Shown in pieces: positions 10,741-24,063 of a DNA stretch of 64,000 nt. Source of the stretch: Struthio camelus (lineage: Eukaryota > Chordata > Aves > Struthioniformes > Struthionidae); contig NC_090946.1 of assembly GCF_040807025.1 (NCBI RefSeq), positions 7,296,001 through 7,360,000 of the forward strand, read 5' to 3'. Every line of letters starts with the position of its first letter. Within the stretch, counting starts at the first letter, position 1. The position numbers and the translations under genes are program-made. The notes under the pieces were generated by a model. That model saw nothing but the letters and a program-made list of their open reading frames with translations. It did no database searches and was not told where the DNA came from.

Positions 10741-13700
10741 CCGCCGCGGCTGCTTCTTCACGTGTTCCTTTGCTGTCACCGTATGGCAGTATTTTCTGTC
10801 GCGTTATGTCACAGTAACCGTCCAGACTCGAGGTGCGGCGCCAAGTGCGGGCCCCGTGGCGCTGGCTGGCCCGTGGGCAAGGCTGACAGGAAGGGGTCGT
10901 ATCCTCACCCTGAGGGGCAAGTGGGGGCGAAGCTGTTCTCCCCAGGTCACCAGGAAACACTCTGTCCCAAGCGGAAATCCAGTTGCTGTCTCCGCAGTTG
11001 ACACAAGGTCATCGCTCCCAGAGTAGGCTGGAGATACCGAAAAGGGATCTGTGCTTCCAGGCAGGGTGTTTCCTTGCCCAGGGGTAGGACAACAAGGTTG
11101 CAAAATAACAATGGTTTTATCAGTCTTGTGATACCTAATGTTTTCCTTAACACCTCCAGCTTCTGGAATTGGAAATCACGCCAGTCTCAGAAACTAGATA
11201 ATGTTTCTAGCCCTTATGATTGCGTGGAAGAGTTTGAAAGCCATATGAAAGGCCCAGCGGCTAGATAGTAAAAACCACACATCCAAGACTTTCTAAGTCA
11301 GTGTCCTGATTTTGTGGGTGCCGCCTCATGATGTCCAGGATGCGCGCTGCTGGGGTTAGTGAAAAGCCTTCTTATAAAGCCAAGCTTTGCAGAAGCAGAG
11401 AGAGACAATCCCTGCCGTCATGCTGGTGCAGGGGAAGCAGTTGTGTGCAAGCAGACCTCACTGCGCTTACAGCTGGAGGGGTCCTCCGAGTAGGCTTGTG
11501 CTCAGCCAGGCATTTAAACTGATACCAGCAACCGCTAACCCCCCTCACGCTCGCCACGAACCCCTCATCCCCCCTGGCACGGAGCATCCCCCGAGACCCT
11601 TGCTGAAACAGCTCTATGGGCTCAGTAGGAAAGCCTGGAAGATAAAGAAGCAGGGGCATACAGGAGAGGGAAAGGATGGGGGAAACCTCTCCACGGGTGG
11701 CAGCCGCGTGGAGAGGTGGGCAAACTGGCTGCTCCTGTTAGCGGCATGGTCCAGGGCAATGCTGGGACTGGACCAGGATTTTTAAACTCGCAGCCTCCAG
11801 GGAAAGCACTGGGGTTTCCATCACCTTACCTTGAGTGAGATGAGTTGGTCTCACTGTTACTGAGCTTTGGACTTTGGATTCCATGGCCCTGATTTTTAGC
11901 TAGCTCATCCTTGCATTCCTGGTGTCTGGAAGGCTGAGCGAGCAGGGCAGCTCTCCCAACGGTCACGCGGCCACGTTGATTTACATCCTCTCTGCAAAAT
12001 AGTGGGAACGCGCACCACTCTCTGTGCACTCCCTCTTCCTTGCCTCTGCACCACCACACTTGTGGAGGAGCCTCTTTGCCCAGGGTGTTACTCACACACA
12101 ATGCTTTTTCCTGTCTTGTCCTGGCCTGACAGCACAGAGGAGCAAAAACACTCAGCCCCAGAAGTGAGCAGTTGATGCCTGGGGCATTTGCGGAAGACCA
12201 AGCCACGCTGCAGCGAGCCACTGAAATCAAGAGGACCTACAGTTCTAGCAAGTTCACCCTCTTCGCTGAGGCATCACTTACAGGCACGCAGACCACTATC
12301 ACTGAAGTGCCTGGCAGGCTTAAAGCGCCTTGGGGACCCCCCTTCCCAGCAAGCTGCCCCAGGGAGCGCAGAGTCTGTTGTCCACATCTACCCACCAGGA
12401 ATAAAAATGGCAAAATGCTCCTGCTGTTGCCCCAGTCCTACGCTGGATTCCACAACCAGTGGATCAGAAGCTCTCCCTGCCCTCCAAGACCACCCTAACC
12501 ATATGTTTTCCCCATCAATCCTTGCCCCACTTCTTCTACTGCTTCCTACCTTGCAGCTACCCTGGGTTTTCCCCCACGCCGCAGTACTCCCTCAGAGCCT
12601 TCAGACACAGGGGCACCTCCTCCCCTGGCCTCAGCTGCCCCCTCTCCTGCCTCGCTCCCAGGCACAAGGCCAGAGGCAGGCAAGCTAGAGCGATCCCTGC
12701 GTCCATGGCAGAGTCCTGCTGTGGATACCGCGTGGGGGGGGGACAATTCCCTGTCCCAGCCTCTCCTGGGAGTCCATGTCACCTACAGTGTGGCTCTGCA
12801 GGCAGTGCCGCTCTGCTCTGCCTCACGGCCAGAATCCAAAGGGACAACTGAGGCCGACCCCGTGCTCTGAAGTCCCAGAGCCCAGTGTCTCAGAGGTTTA
12901 TCCCTATGGCTTCAGCCTTTATTATCTTCAGGAAACTTTCGGGAGGAGGGGAAAGATCTTCAGCTTTGCAAGGCAGCACTAGATCTTATTAGTCCTTGTA
13001 ATTATTAACTCCAAAGGCCTGGTTAGCAGGAACAGAGGGTCCTCGGATTGGAAAGGCAGAACTCCTTCCAGGATGAAACAAAGGCAGGAAGGAAGAGCAC
13101 TGATAACACAGGCAAAAAGCATTAAGAGAGGGTGAGTTGGGGATGCTGAATCTAAGCCCTCTGCAGAGATACCTGCCCCCAAAGTGTGGTGTGCGCTCCC
13201 CAAGAGACAGGCAGCACCACGGCAAAGCCTGGACAGACGCTGGGTCCCTCCATAACCAGGTGAACGGGGCAAGAGCACAGAGGGGAGACCCAGCAGAGCA
13301 AAACCAAGCTCGTATCGCTCCCAGGCTATGGGGTATTATTCAAGCTGCCTTGAGGCGGGAAAAGTTGCTGCCTTCCCCATGCCTCTGCACAAGGCTAGCT
13401 GCTCCCAGGGAGCTGGGCCTCAAGTGTCCAACCCATCAGCGGGTGAGATACATGTCCCCCACTCCCTTCTCGGGTATAAAGGGAGGCCAATAAAACTACA
13501 GACAGTACTAAAGACTCAGCGTCGTTGGAAGCTCTGACTCTCATCTAGCACCTCGTAAGCACCTGGCTCTCTCCCACCTCATTTCCCATTCACATGTCAC
13601 AGAAGCTGAAATATCTCTGACCTCTAGGTAGTAAAGTGTCATAAAGCCCATTCTGCCTCCTGAAAGGTTCCCAAAAAGACACAAACCCTTGCAGAGGCCA

Positions 13701-13830
13701 TCATGGTACCTCCCCACTGCCACAGACATTTTTAATCACGTCCCTTTTTGTTCTATGCCTCATCTTCCCTGCTCCCACTACCTCTGCTCCCTCACTCGTC
13801 ATCCCCAGCCTCTCATTTCCCTCCTCTTAC
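10741..13830. other. Intergenic, no gene recognised
   Basis: Between the RAB3IL1 island and the CR1 fragment I find only short open frames without family resemblance or splice logic. An AATAAA motif near 13488 (inside GGCCAATAAAACTAC) has no transcript I can attach to it. Confidence 0.5.
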
Positions 13831-14318
13831 AGAATGGTTGAGGTTGGAAGGGACCTCTGGAGATCTTCTAGTCCAACCCCCCTGCTCCAGCAGGGTCACC
13901 TAGAACACGTTGCACAGGACCCTATCCAGACACCTTTTGAATATCTCCAAGGATGGAGACTCCACAACCTCTCTGGGCAGCCTGTTCCAGGGCGCACTCA
14001 CCCTCACAGCAAATAAGTTTTTCCACATGTTCAGACAGAAATTCCTGTGCTTCAGTCTGTGCCTGTTGCCTCTCATCCTACCGCTGGGCACCACGGGGAA
14101 GAGTCTGGCCCCATCCTCTTGACACCCTCCCTTCAGATGCATGGATCAGATCCCCCCCCTCAGTCCTCTCTTCTCCAGGCTGAACTGTCCCAGCTCTATC
14201 AGCCTTTCCTCATATGAGGATCATCTGCTTCTCCTTCGTGTGCTTGGAAATGGTAGCCAGGATTAGCTGCTCCATCACTTTTCCAGTGACTGACATAAGG
14301 CTGCCTGGCCTGTAGTCA
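13831..14318 (-). mobile_element. CR1 LINE fragment, 5'-truncated and internally deleted
   Basis: The plus strand reads as the reverse complement of an avian CR1 3' end, starting AGAATGGTTGAGGTTGGAAG. On the minus strand, about 13912-14000 encodes the CR1 ORF2 tail ([19 protein letters not shown]). About 14235-14318 encodes a reverse-transcriptase segment (DYRPGSLMSVTGKVMEQLI, then SKHTKEK) that belongs over a kilobase upstream in a full element. The intervening RT core is missing, so this is a dead copy with an internal deletion joined near 14205-14235. Confidence 0.85.
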
Positions 14319-17300
14319 CAAAGGAAAGGGCACCCCCTCCTACCCAAACCCTTCCTCTGGCTTCCTCTGACCCAGGGACACTGGTTGCTGCACCGCGCTG
14401 ACCCTTCTTATTGCCCACCCCAGAGCATCCACACACCTGCCTCTGAATGGGTCATAAATGCAGAGCAGGACTCAAAATCCTGAGTTTGGTGCAAATAAGG
14501 TGCAGGGCTGCACGTGGAGCAAAAGCAGCTCTCAAAGTTTTGGTACCCTGCCCAGCACAGACGCTTTCCAGCCATTGGAAAGAGCCCACTTTGGGCTGCT
14601 CATAGATTCAAATGCTACCACAATAAAATGACACAGGCCATGAGAAGAAGAAGGAACAGGGGTTATCTTAGAGCTTGGAAAGCTGTCCTGGGAGCTGCAC
14701 CCCTGAGCCAGCAAAGCCAGATCGGATGTTATTGCCATGAAAATAAAAGGGTAATGAAAACAAGGATCTAAAACGCCAGGCTTCATCCGCCCACTCGCTC
14801 CCCTCACTCTCTCCTGCCTTGGCCAGCTGTGCAGCATGTTTGCTCAACTGGCGGGAAGGGCTTCAGCAAGAGTCCTCTGGGATCCCTGGGTCTAGGAGCT
14901 CCGATTTCAGGGAGGGGAATCTGCCTTCAGTGTGAAACAAACTGCAGCCCCCATTTCAGGGCAATCAGGGTGAAAGGAAAAGACTGAAAGCCTAATGCTC
15001 AGCCCCAGACTGAGAGCCAGAAGAGCAGGGACCATTTCTCAGGCAGACGCTGGCTAGAAACAGTCACGCTGTAGCAACGTGCAGAGACCCACTGGAAACG
15101 CTGCTGATCCCTGCCGCTTCTCAGCTGTGGACAGCTGACAGGGAGCAACCTCATGCGTAGCATCCTTCGGGAGGGATCGGCCTGAACCCAGGGGAAGAGA
15201 AACCAGATGCAAAAGGAAGAAGAGCAGCTAGAGAACCCAGAGAGAGAAGAGGAGCGTCCCTCGGCTTTTTACTAAGGTCTTGTTTTCTGTGAGGTGATTT
15301 GGTTACTGTTTATCCAACCAGAAACTTCTCAGCCCAGCATCCTTCCCCCGACGTTTGCAAGGAGGCAGCGGCAATCCCTCATCCCCACCACGCTGGCTAA
15401 GGCAAGGAAAAGGGGACCCAGCTAAGGACTCTTTCTTCCTTTTTATGCCAGCACAAACGGAACTCAAAACACAATAAAACATCAGAGGGGGAGAGAGAGA
15501 GAGAGAGAGAGATGTCACACCGTAAACTCTCCAGGCCCCCAAAGTGAAAATGTAGGGGTTCAGGAAGAGACTGGCACACACAGGAAGAGAGTTGGAAGGA
15601 GAAACAGAGCCTGGTACTGAAACCCCAAAGCAATAGATAGGTGTAACGCTTTCGTACTGCTGAGCTCTCCCAGGCAGGGATCTATCTAGATGTATCCAGA
15701 AGGGCAGGCAAAAAAGTCCAGTGATGTACAGTCTGTCTGTCTGTGTCCTGAGCTCTTTGTCCAGGATTCCCAGACATCCCACAGCTTCATCAGTGCCATC
15801 CCAAACAAACGGCCACTTATGCACTTGTGTGTCAGCTCTGCCTCACAGGAGAAGCGAGCCCAGTGCTGCCAGACGGCTCTGACTTGTCACAGAGCTGGAA
15901 AAAAGGTACAGGGACTTGGCAGGGACGTGGCCCTCTCCGCTACAGCACTGAGCTCCCTTCTCCCTATATCAGAACAGCACACGGTCCGCAAAGAAAGAAA
16001 TTACCACACTGAGCTCCTGAGTGCCAGCCAGGGAGCAGGCAGCATCCTTAATGTGCCCCCAGCTCTCAGGGCTCCCCTCCACCAGCCAGCACTGAATCTG
16101 TGATGGATCCTGCAGCGTAAAGGAGAAGGAGCCTGCAAGGTCCTCACAAAAGCAGTGACAGCCACTGCAGCCTTTTCAAAGGTTCACAGCCAGCTCAGAC
16201 CTCAAAGGCAATCCTGCCTGTGCAAAACAGCACTTCCGCAGATACTTTCCACAATATTTTGTTTTCGTTTTACGTCTGCTTGCCAGCTGCCTCGCCATCT
16301 CCGCTCGCTCAGACTGAAACTGGAGAAGGGAAGGGATTTCACTCAGCTTTGGGACCCACTGCGTCCTTCAGAGAAAAACACTTGTTATTGCCTGGGGGAC
16401 TGCGAGGAGGGCACCGTCCCCTTCCCAGAAACAGCTGCAGCTAACAAAATTCACTCAGCACATGGAATGGGGCTTTAGGGTTCCCATGGAGGAGTTTCAT
16501 TTCCCGTCACAGTAACTCAGTCTCCACATCTGTGAAACGGAGATAACGAGAATGATTCCAGGGCCTGCAGGGACGCTACAAGGGCTTTGAGACTCAACAC
16601 GTATGTAAGGGCCCCTTCACTTCTTCCCCTCCTTCAGTATAAGGCAGGCTTTCAGACTGGCATTTTCCTCAAGGCCAGGAAGGAATGAGGCCACAAGGGG
16701 CTTGAAAAGAGACCCAAGTAGCACTGCCACACTAGTAAGCCCCTCAGTTGTTTACTTTCATATTGAATCCCGCTTTTTTTTTTTAATGCATTTCTTACAG
16801 AAGCTCTGAGCTGCATGAGCTGCCAGCTGGGTTACTCTCAGAGGAGGGCAGCAGAGTCCCCCAAATGCCAGCACTTCCCTCTGAGAAGAGCAGGACACTT
16901 GGAGTGTTGCCGTTTCATGTTGGGACGCCTGAACCGCTGGGGTATTTTCTTTTGCTGGCCCTCATCCACCAGGATCTGGAGGAAAATTCAGTTCAGGGAG
17001 CAGCAGACTCCCAGCAGCTCCAGCAAATGTCTCACTCACATGAACCATTTTTGTCCCACTGCCATGGGGTGGGGGGGGGCCCAGTCACTGGGGCCATCAA
17101 GAACACTCTCAACCTGCCCATCCACAAATTCTTCCTCTCCAGATACCTTCCTAAAGGGGAGGCCCAAACCCTGGAGCAGGGCCCTTGCATGGTAAGCCCT
17201 GCTAAGGCTTAGAGGATGAGGGTGGACCTCTGTGCTCATCCTCTGCCAGAGAGAGAGCACTCAGGGAACCACAAGAAGGTTTCTTGATCTCCCTTTCTCT

Positions 17301-20300
17301 CTGCTGGGCTCTGCCCTCTTAGCACTTACCCCCGTTCAGTGCTCTTTGGGTGTTCGGAGACTTTCTTTGCTATCCTGAGTCACTTGGGGACTCCATCCCA
17401 GCCTGTTACAGTGGGACAACCTCATCTCTCTGGTGTGCCTTGAGATCCTGGCCAAAAAAAAGGGCCCTTCAGGAGCAGCCCCAACCTAGGAGCGAGGTTT
17501 CAGGGACCTTGCAGCAAGCCCAGCTCCATAACAGAACAGATTCCATCGGGGAAGACAGCAGCGAGGAACCTAGCAAGACCCGGGCACAGCTCCCTGCCTC
17601 CCTCCCAGCCCAGACGGACGCCACTCATGCAGGCGTAGCCGTGCCAGTGCTGAACCTGCTTTGCTACTCTCCCGGGGCAAGGCTTTGGAAAGGGAAGACA
17701 GCTGGGGTATTTTGCTCCTTGTAAACGCTCCTTTTTTTTCCCCTGAGCTGGAAGGTGCTGCTCAGTGACAGTGAGGATGGGTAGGCACAAAGCTACATGC
17801 CCCATCAGTCAGTCTGATGGGTTTATTGCTGGTGAGCCGGTGAGGCAACCCCTCATTCAATAGCCTCTGGCCGCCGATAAGAGCGTGAGCAGAACACACA
17901 GCCCTATCTAGTCTCGCACCTTGAATGCGAGACTCTCCCAGAGGCCCTCCCTGCGCGCGGGCTTCGCCCACTCGGCCAGTATCTCACATAGCAGCTCAAC
18001 TGCGCTGCGGTTTCTCTTGTGCACTGCTCCCCCACCTGCCTAAAGCAAGTCACCTCTGTTGGGAGCTCCAGGGTCAGGAAGCTGCAGCCACTCAGCAATG
18101 GTTGGGGGGTCATACTGGAGGGACCCTGGTAATGCCCAGGTGCTCCGGGTCCATCCCTTCCCCTTGAAATTATATCTGTTCTTACATATGGCACAGCAGC
18201 CTCCTAGTCATGTGGCCAGATATAGCAACTTATCCTCCATCAGATGCGCACCCATGTCCTTCTGCCCATCATCTGATCCAGTACAGAGCAGACTCCACCC
18301 AGAGACTGGCAGATGTCAGGAGGTCTCCACATGTTTGGCAGTAGATAGATCAGAAAATAGTCACTTCCTTAGACGAACAATGTCTAAGAGCAGTAACGCA
18401 TGGTTGGGGTTGCCTATTGGAGTCCCCCATTCCCACCTATTTTCATTACTGCATCCCAAGAGTCCATGCCAGCAGAGGCCTGCCTGGGTCAAGTGCTCCA
18501 CAGACACGAGTAGCAGCATTCAGACTCAAAAAATTCAGTGGAGAAAAAAAAAAAAGAGAGAGAAAGAGAGAATTGTTCCTACCATTTCGTCAAAAAAGGA
18601 ACTGGGACCAGAAAGCAGGTAATTCACCATATCACAGCCTACATCAGAATTAAAATCTGACCTCAGATACTGGCACTGAGTCGTATGCTTTAAACTATCA
18701 TCTCCCCATCCTTGAGAGCAGTTCCCAGGACTGAACCATAATCCCCAAATTAGACAGATGCCAGGTAGCATCTGCAGAGGCAGAGAAAGGACACCCTCCT
18801 CTTGTCTCGGCTCAGCCACACAAAGAGCAGAAACTCACAGCTGGGACCAGTTAAACCCTGATGATGACGATATTAAACAAGAAGTGCCCAAGACATAGGA
18901 ACAGAGGGACTGGCAAAAGAGAAGGTAGGTTATTATGAGAACTAGCTCCTCATTTATTTTCACTGGAGACTTTGCTACCTTCTTGCTGGAAAAAAAAACA
19001 GTGGAAAAGCACACTTTGCAACTCCAGAGAGTGTCACTGTGGAGCCTGGGTCTCTGGCTACTCTTAGCTGTGGGGATCTCCACAGTTTTGCGCTGCTGGC
19101 CTGTGCAGACACAATTACATAGGACAGTCAGCAAAAGCTCACAGTGGTATCACAGCTCACGTTGTTATCTCAACACAGAGGGAGCAGAGTCAGACTAGTA
19201 ACGGGCAATAGCATAGCAGCTGAACAACAGCCCCTGCCTTATACCCAGAGGCTGCCCAGAGGCAGGAGAGCTCCCACCCTGAAGAGCTCACGATCCAAAG
19301 TCATGCCGCATGTTGCACACGCAGGACCCCAGCTCCTGCCTTGCAGAGCAGCCAGACCCAGGGAGAAGTCCCAGGCTCTGTGTTCGAACGGCATTAGCAC
19401 CTAAGGATAGGGTTTTCGGAAGCTGGCTAGACAGCTGTCTAAACCAGAGGGGAGTGAAATGCCAAGAAAAGTAGCGTTAGGAAGCAAAAGCAACTTCTCC
19501 AGTACAAGGCAGTGTGGTCAAGCACGCTTCTCCACGGAGGAGCCACAGTAGCTGGCAGAGCCCTCCTAGACAGGACTGCCTATTCTTCTCACTCAGCACT
19601 CCTCCCACACTCGGACAAACCTCTTGCACGTAGCAGGACAGACCTATGCTCCCCCTTCACAGTGGCCCACAGCTGGCGAAATGACAGAGAGCAGGAGGGT
19701 CAGAGCCCGCCTATGCAGTTGGGCGCAGACACTGAGTTAGGGCCATAGCTTGGTTTAAGGCTCTCAGCAGCCCATTGTCTCTAGGAGCCTGTGACTGCTG
19801 TAGCAGCTCTGCAAGCACTGACTGGAGGAAATATAAGTGTCTAGGCGGCTTAGGCACACCAGGGGTTAGTGGAAGCTGAGCAGCATCTCTGGAAAGGCCA
19901 CTGGATTCCGTGGGGTGACATTCGTTGCCTAAAGCGATAACGAGGAGCTTAGTACCATCAGGAGAAATCCAAGACATAGGCCCATCCATCGTGACAAGCT
20001 GCCTCGTCTAGGGTGCAGCTCCCTGCTCCACAGGCACCCTGATGAAATCTCCCTTCCTTCCCCCCAGTCCTGCCATGTGCCAGGTGTTGCTCACTTGTAA
20101 CAGAGAGATACCTCTTACAGCTGCCCTCCCACCCCTGTGTTGGCAGATACTATTACCATGCCCAGTCATCCTTTGTACAATAGAGACAAATTCCCAAACG
20201 AGCAGGCAGAAAGGGGATGGAGAGCCGCAGAGGTGTCCTGAAGAGCTGTGGGTTAGGCAAAGCCCTGTGCCCATGAGCCCACAGTTGCTGGTCCGGGAGC

Positions 20301-23300
20301 CTGCCTCGCACTGCATTTCAAACAGCAAAGCATTTCATGTACCATATTGATCGCAAAGGATGCATGCCCCAGAGAGGCTAAATTGGTGGGAAAGGGCCTT
20401 GCTTCAAAGGCTCATGGAAGAAAAGACTCTTAAAAGTGGGCTTGACAGGAAAGAGACAGGATCTCACACTAGATGGGGGAAGAGAGAAATGCTTATGATT
20501 GTGAGGGACACCTTAGAGGTAGAAAAGGGAAGGGAAGGCTTGAGGGGAGCCCTGTGACTGTAAGCCCAGGAGAGACGGAGGCAAAGAGTTTTCTGGGTTG
20601 GGGACTGAGGAGCTCCATTTTCCAGGGCAGCATGCAAGGAAGGGGAGTGACAGCCCAGAAGCGCTTCTGAGGAAGCAGGTGGCGAAGAAAGTGAACACAC
20701 GGAAAGAGTCTCGGAGTCAGTAGCAAAGTGGAAGTCTCCAGAACCCAGACCACAAGTTGGGAGAGATGACAAACTCACCTAGGGAGAGAAGACACAGTGA
20801 GGAAGGTGGGGAACGCGACAGAGAAACATCTGCCGAGATCTGGAGAGAGCATGAGCCAGGTGTTTCCAAAGGAGACATTGAGTACAGAGGGGGGGTCACA
20901 GATCCGAGGAGCTAGCAACGCCCAGGGACGAGAGGGCCACGCAGGCCCTAAGGGGAACAAATTTTATAGCGTTTGTGGAAAATTCCAGCCCTACTTAATC
21001 TCCTGGAGCTCCTGTGAGATTGTGACACAGAGAGAGGGACCAAACAGGAAAGAATTAGAGGAAAATGCCTCCCTTCTGGCAGCCACCAAGGCTGTGCCAG
21101 CAGTTAGCAGCAGCAGCTACGGAGCAGCTAGCCCTGCCTCCCCCTCCTTCGGCCGCCTCTATAAACACGCAGGGCTTACTCAGAAGATTAGAAGGGAACA
21201 GGGCAAAAGACAACAGAGTCTCTTTTGTAATGAGGAAGGATTATGGAATCAAGTGACCGGCTGCAGCTCCCAAGTGGGTTTCAGGCTCCTTAGTGCACCG
21301 TGTCTGTCAGGTTCAATCCCCCCATGAGCCGAGGGGGCAAGAGGAGGCGGGTGGTGGCGTGGGCCACAAAGGACCCAGCAAGAACACCTGCAGGACCAAA
21401 CTTCCGCAGTCTCCAGCGCAGCTCAGGAGCCCATGACTGTAAGTATCTTGTTCTCACAAGAGCAGTCAGACTCCTTCAAACGTTAGCCCGGCAATCTGTC
21501 TGTCTTTCTATGCGTCCGTGAATTCATCGCTCCTTCTCTCACTCCATCTCTCCGCTGTGCCTATTTGTTCTGCGTATTTGCAGCGGGTGCTCATGTCCGT
21601 TTCCGGTGTTAGCCTGTGGGCAACGCACCTGATGCAGGCAAATCTGCCTCTGGCTCTCTGTTGCGGGATCGTGATTGCTGCGGACTCCTACAGTCTGATT
21701 AGTGTCAGATGAGCTGCAGAAGCAATGGTTAGTCCAAATGGATCAGCCAGGCTGGCTCAGGCACTGACCGGGAGCTGGTGTGCAGAGACAGCGGCGCTGC
21801 GCTCTCCCGCAGCGCCATGGGGAGCAGGCTGTGCGGGCTCGCAGGCAGGGGATGGGTCTTCCACCCCGGCTGACTCTGGTGTGCCAGTGCTAACGCTGCG
21901 GTGAGCCACCTCACACCACATACCTCAACCGCAGATGGTACTCGAGTGTGCCAGCTGCCAAGCGCCATCCCGGGGCAGTCCCACATAGACTGGCAGGCAG
22001 ACAAGGAACTGCTTTAACCATTCGGGACTGGAGGAAAAAGCACTGGGGAAAAAACCCCATATCCTGTGCCTGAGCAGAACTGCATGGAGATGGGCGACAT
22101 CCATTATTTACACGGACAAGAGCTGAAGTTTTCCATGTTTGGTAAAAAGTGAATCTGTATTTGAATTACGCAATGAAAAGTCTCCCTGAGCACTTTCAAG
22201 ACCCAAAGCATAGAGAATATAGCCAGCTTCCTGTAAGTGGCCCCCAACAAATTCATGTGCGTTTGCATACATTTCTCATCTGTATAGCTCGTATGTGTGC
22301 AGTGCCTAGGGCAGTTAAAAATGCTCCTCTGAATCCCATGCACTGGCCAGAAATGCATATGGAAACAGCATGAATGTACATGAGGCCCTAGTGAAAGGCA
22401 CGTCTGTGCAGCTGGGGAGCTCTTGGCAGGGCAGGTGCCAGCTCTGCCCTTCTGATATAACCCATGAGAGGGGACTCAGGGAGAGTTACAAAAGTGCAAC
22501 CCAAAGGAGGAGCAGCACCAAGAAGCCAAAGCCAGGGCAAAGATGCTATTTGGCTGAGGTGGCAAACAAAAAACTTTCCTGTTTTTCCACATCCTCTCTT
22601 CACATCACCAGCTCACTGGGGCCTGAGTTGTCCCCACCTAATTGTAGGCCTTTCATTGAGATACTTAAACTAGGAGCATGGACTCAATCTCCCCTGCCCT
22701 CAGCTGCTGCTACAGACCCTGAAATGCTGCTTTGCCTCCATCGCTCAGAGAAGAGCCCAAGGTCCCTGAAATATTAATGTTAGTGCCTCTGTTAGACGAA
22801 TGTCAATGTAACATCCTGGTAACATGTTTAGATTTAGAAATTCCAGTAGTTTTCACATCGGATGATTATTCACGAACCACAATCCTGGCTCCCAAGGGAT
22901 CGTTCACCTGCCTGCCTGGCATGGATTACACACTGGTTTGGTTTTTTACATCTTCATATTGATGTGACTGTCAGTCCGATTATTAATTGCTGATAAATAA
23001 TTATTTACCCAGGGTTAGGCTAGAAGCTTGTGCACTGGGGACACTGCCTGATTGGGAGGCAGCTTACAAGCCTGAATGCCTTTTTCCTTCCAGCCTGATT
23101 TATTGTGCAATGTATGGTTGGAGGAGAGGGGAGGTGGAGTTGTTGGAATTTGTGCTTTGTGAGCCTGGCCAAACTCAGTCTCTCAGTCTCAAATAGGGAG
23201 GGTGGTTCTGCCTGCAGGACCAGGACCAGCATAGTCCAGGCATATCCCCCCCCAGCCCAAACTGAGAGACAGCCGTACTTGTTGGGCGGGTGCTACAAAA

Positions 23301-23858
23301 ATTGTCAAATCTCCAAAGGTACTTCCGTCTGGGTCAGTATCAAGAAATCTCTTTCCTGGGTTCTTGCTTTCCTTTGGAGTTTATTTGCCAGCAGTAGTCC
23401 AGGAAGACACTTTCTGACAAGCAGGATTGCAGAAACAACTTGTTTGAACCAAAGACTACAAGAAAATAATTGCGGTAAGCAACTTTGGAGTTTGTGACCT
23501 TGAGAATTAACCTTAAACAACTATTTTGTGGAAGAGAAAAGTATCATGTGGATGCTGTCCACTCCAACCAGCTCCACACCGACAGTCAAATACTAAAAAC
23601 TGGGGCGCCACCGGTAAATACGTTCTCTGTCATTGTAACCAGCTCACATGCAGTTCAAGGACAGGAGAAAGACGGAAAGCTCATCAAAATAATTGTCCAC
23701 CATAATTTTTTTCCTGGTCTCTATCCCACTCAGTCTTACCTGTATTTTGATCTCACCTCATTGTTTCTGTCCCTTTTTCTTGCTGTCTTTTTTGCTTCCT
23801 TACTTCCATCCTGCTTGCTGAGATGTTGGGGTTGTCCTTGTCTCCTCCCTCTCTGCAG
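14319..23858. other. Intergenic stretch between RAB3IL1 and BEST1, no gene recognised
   Basis: No exon with family resemblance is visible on either strand. It holds a GA dinucleotide run at 15490-15512, a TATAAA at 21160-21165 in a locally GC-rich stretch, and many short frames with no support. The non-coding first exon and promoter of BEST1 should lie in its right part but could not be located by eye. Confidence 0.5.
15490..15512. repeat. GA dinucleotide microsatellite
   Basis: About eleven GA units in a row. They create a repetitive serine/leucine open frame on the minus strand that should not be taken for a gene. Confidence 0.95.
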
Positions 23859-23911
23859 GCTTGTTGGCAGACTCAGCATCTCCTTGTTTTGTGTCTCCAC
23901 TAGAATCTGCA
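23859..23911 (+). other. BEST1: BEST1 5' UTR portion of the start-codon exon (inferred)
   Basis: A long pyrimidine tract ending CTCTCTGCAG at 23858 looks like a 3' splice site. The 53 bases between it and the ATG would be the 5' UTR end of coding exon 1, matching the known layout of a non-coding first exon in BEST1 genes. Confidence 0.55.
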
Positions 23912-24063
23912 ATGACAGTGACATATACCAACCGTGTGGCTGACGCTCGCCTAGGCACCTTCTCACAGCTCCTGCTCCAATGGAAAGGAAGCATCTACAA
24001 ACTCCTCTACTCTGAGTTCCTTATCTTCATCACTCTCTACTTCACCATCAGTCTTGTCTACAG
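23912..24063 (+). CDS. BEST1: BEST1 coding exon 1
   Basis: 152 bases from the ATG to CTACAG/GTGAGC. It encodes residues 1-50 and two bases of Arg51: the N-terminal segment packed against the pore and the start of the first membrane helix ([15 protein letters not shown]). Confidence 0.96.

Noticed and set aside
10255-10960. Long minus-strand open frames (up to 194 codons) in the RAB3IL1 CpG island
   Set aside because: Three overlapping frames are open together because G+C-rich DNA has few stop codons. The products are low-complexity Arg/Ala/Pro/Gly.
15303-15824. 173-codon minus-strand frame
   Set aside because: It owes much of its length to the GA microsatellite (Ser/Leu repeat) and lacks any known domain.
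21158-21170. TATAAA in a locally GC-rich stretch as a possible BEST1 distal promoter
   Set aside because: A lone TATA match is common by chance, nothing else supports a start there, and it is 2.7 kb from the start-codon exon.
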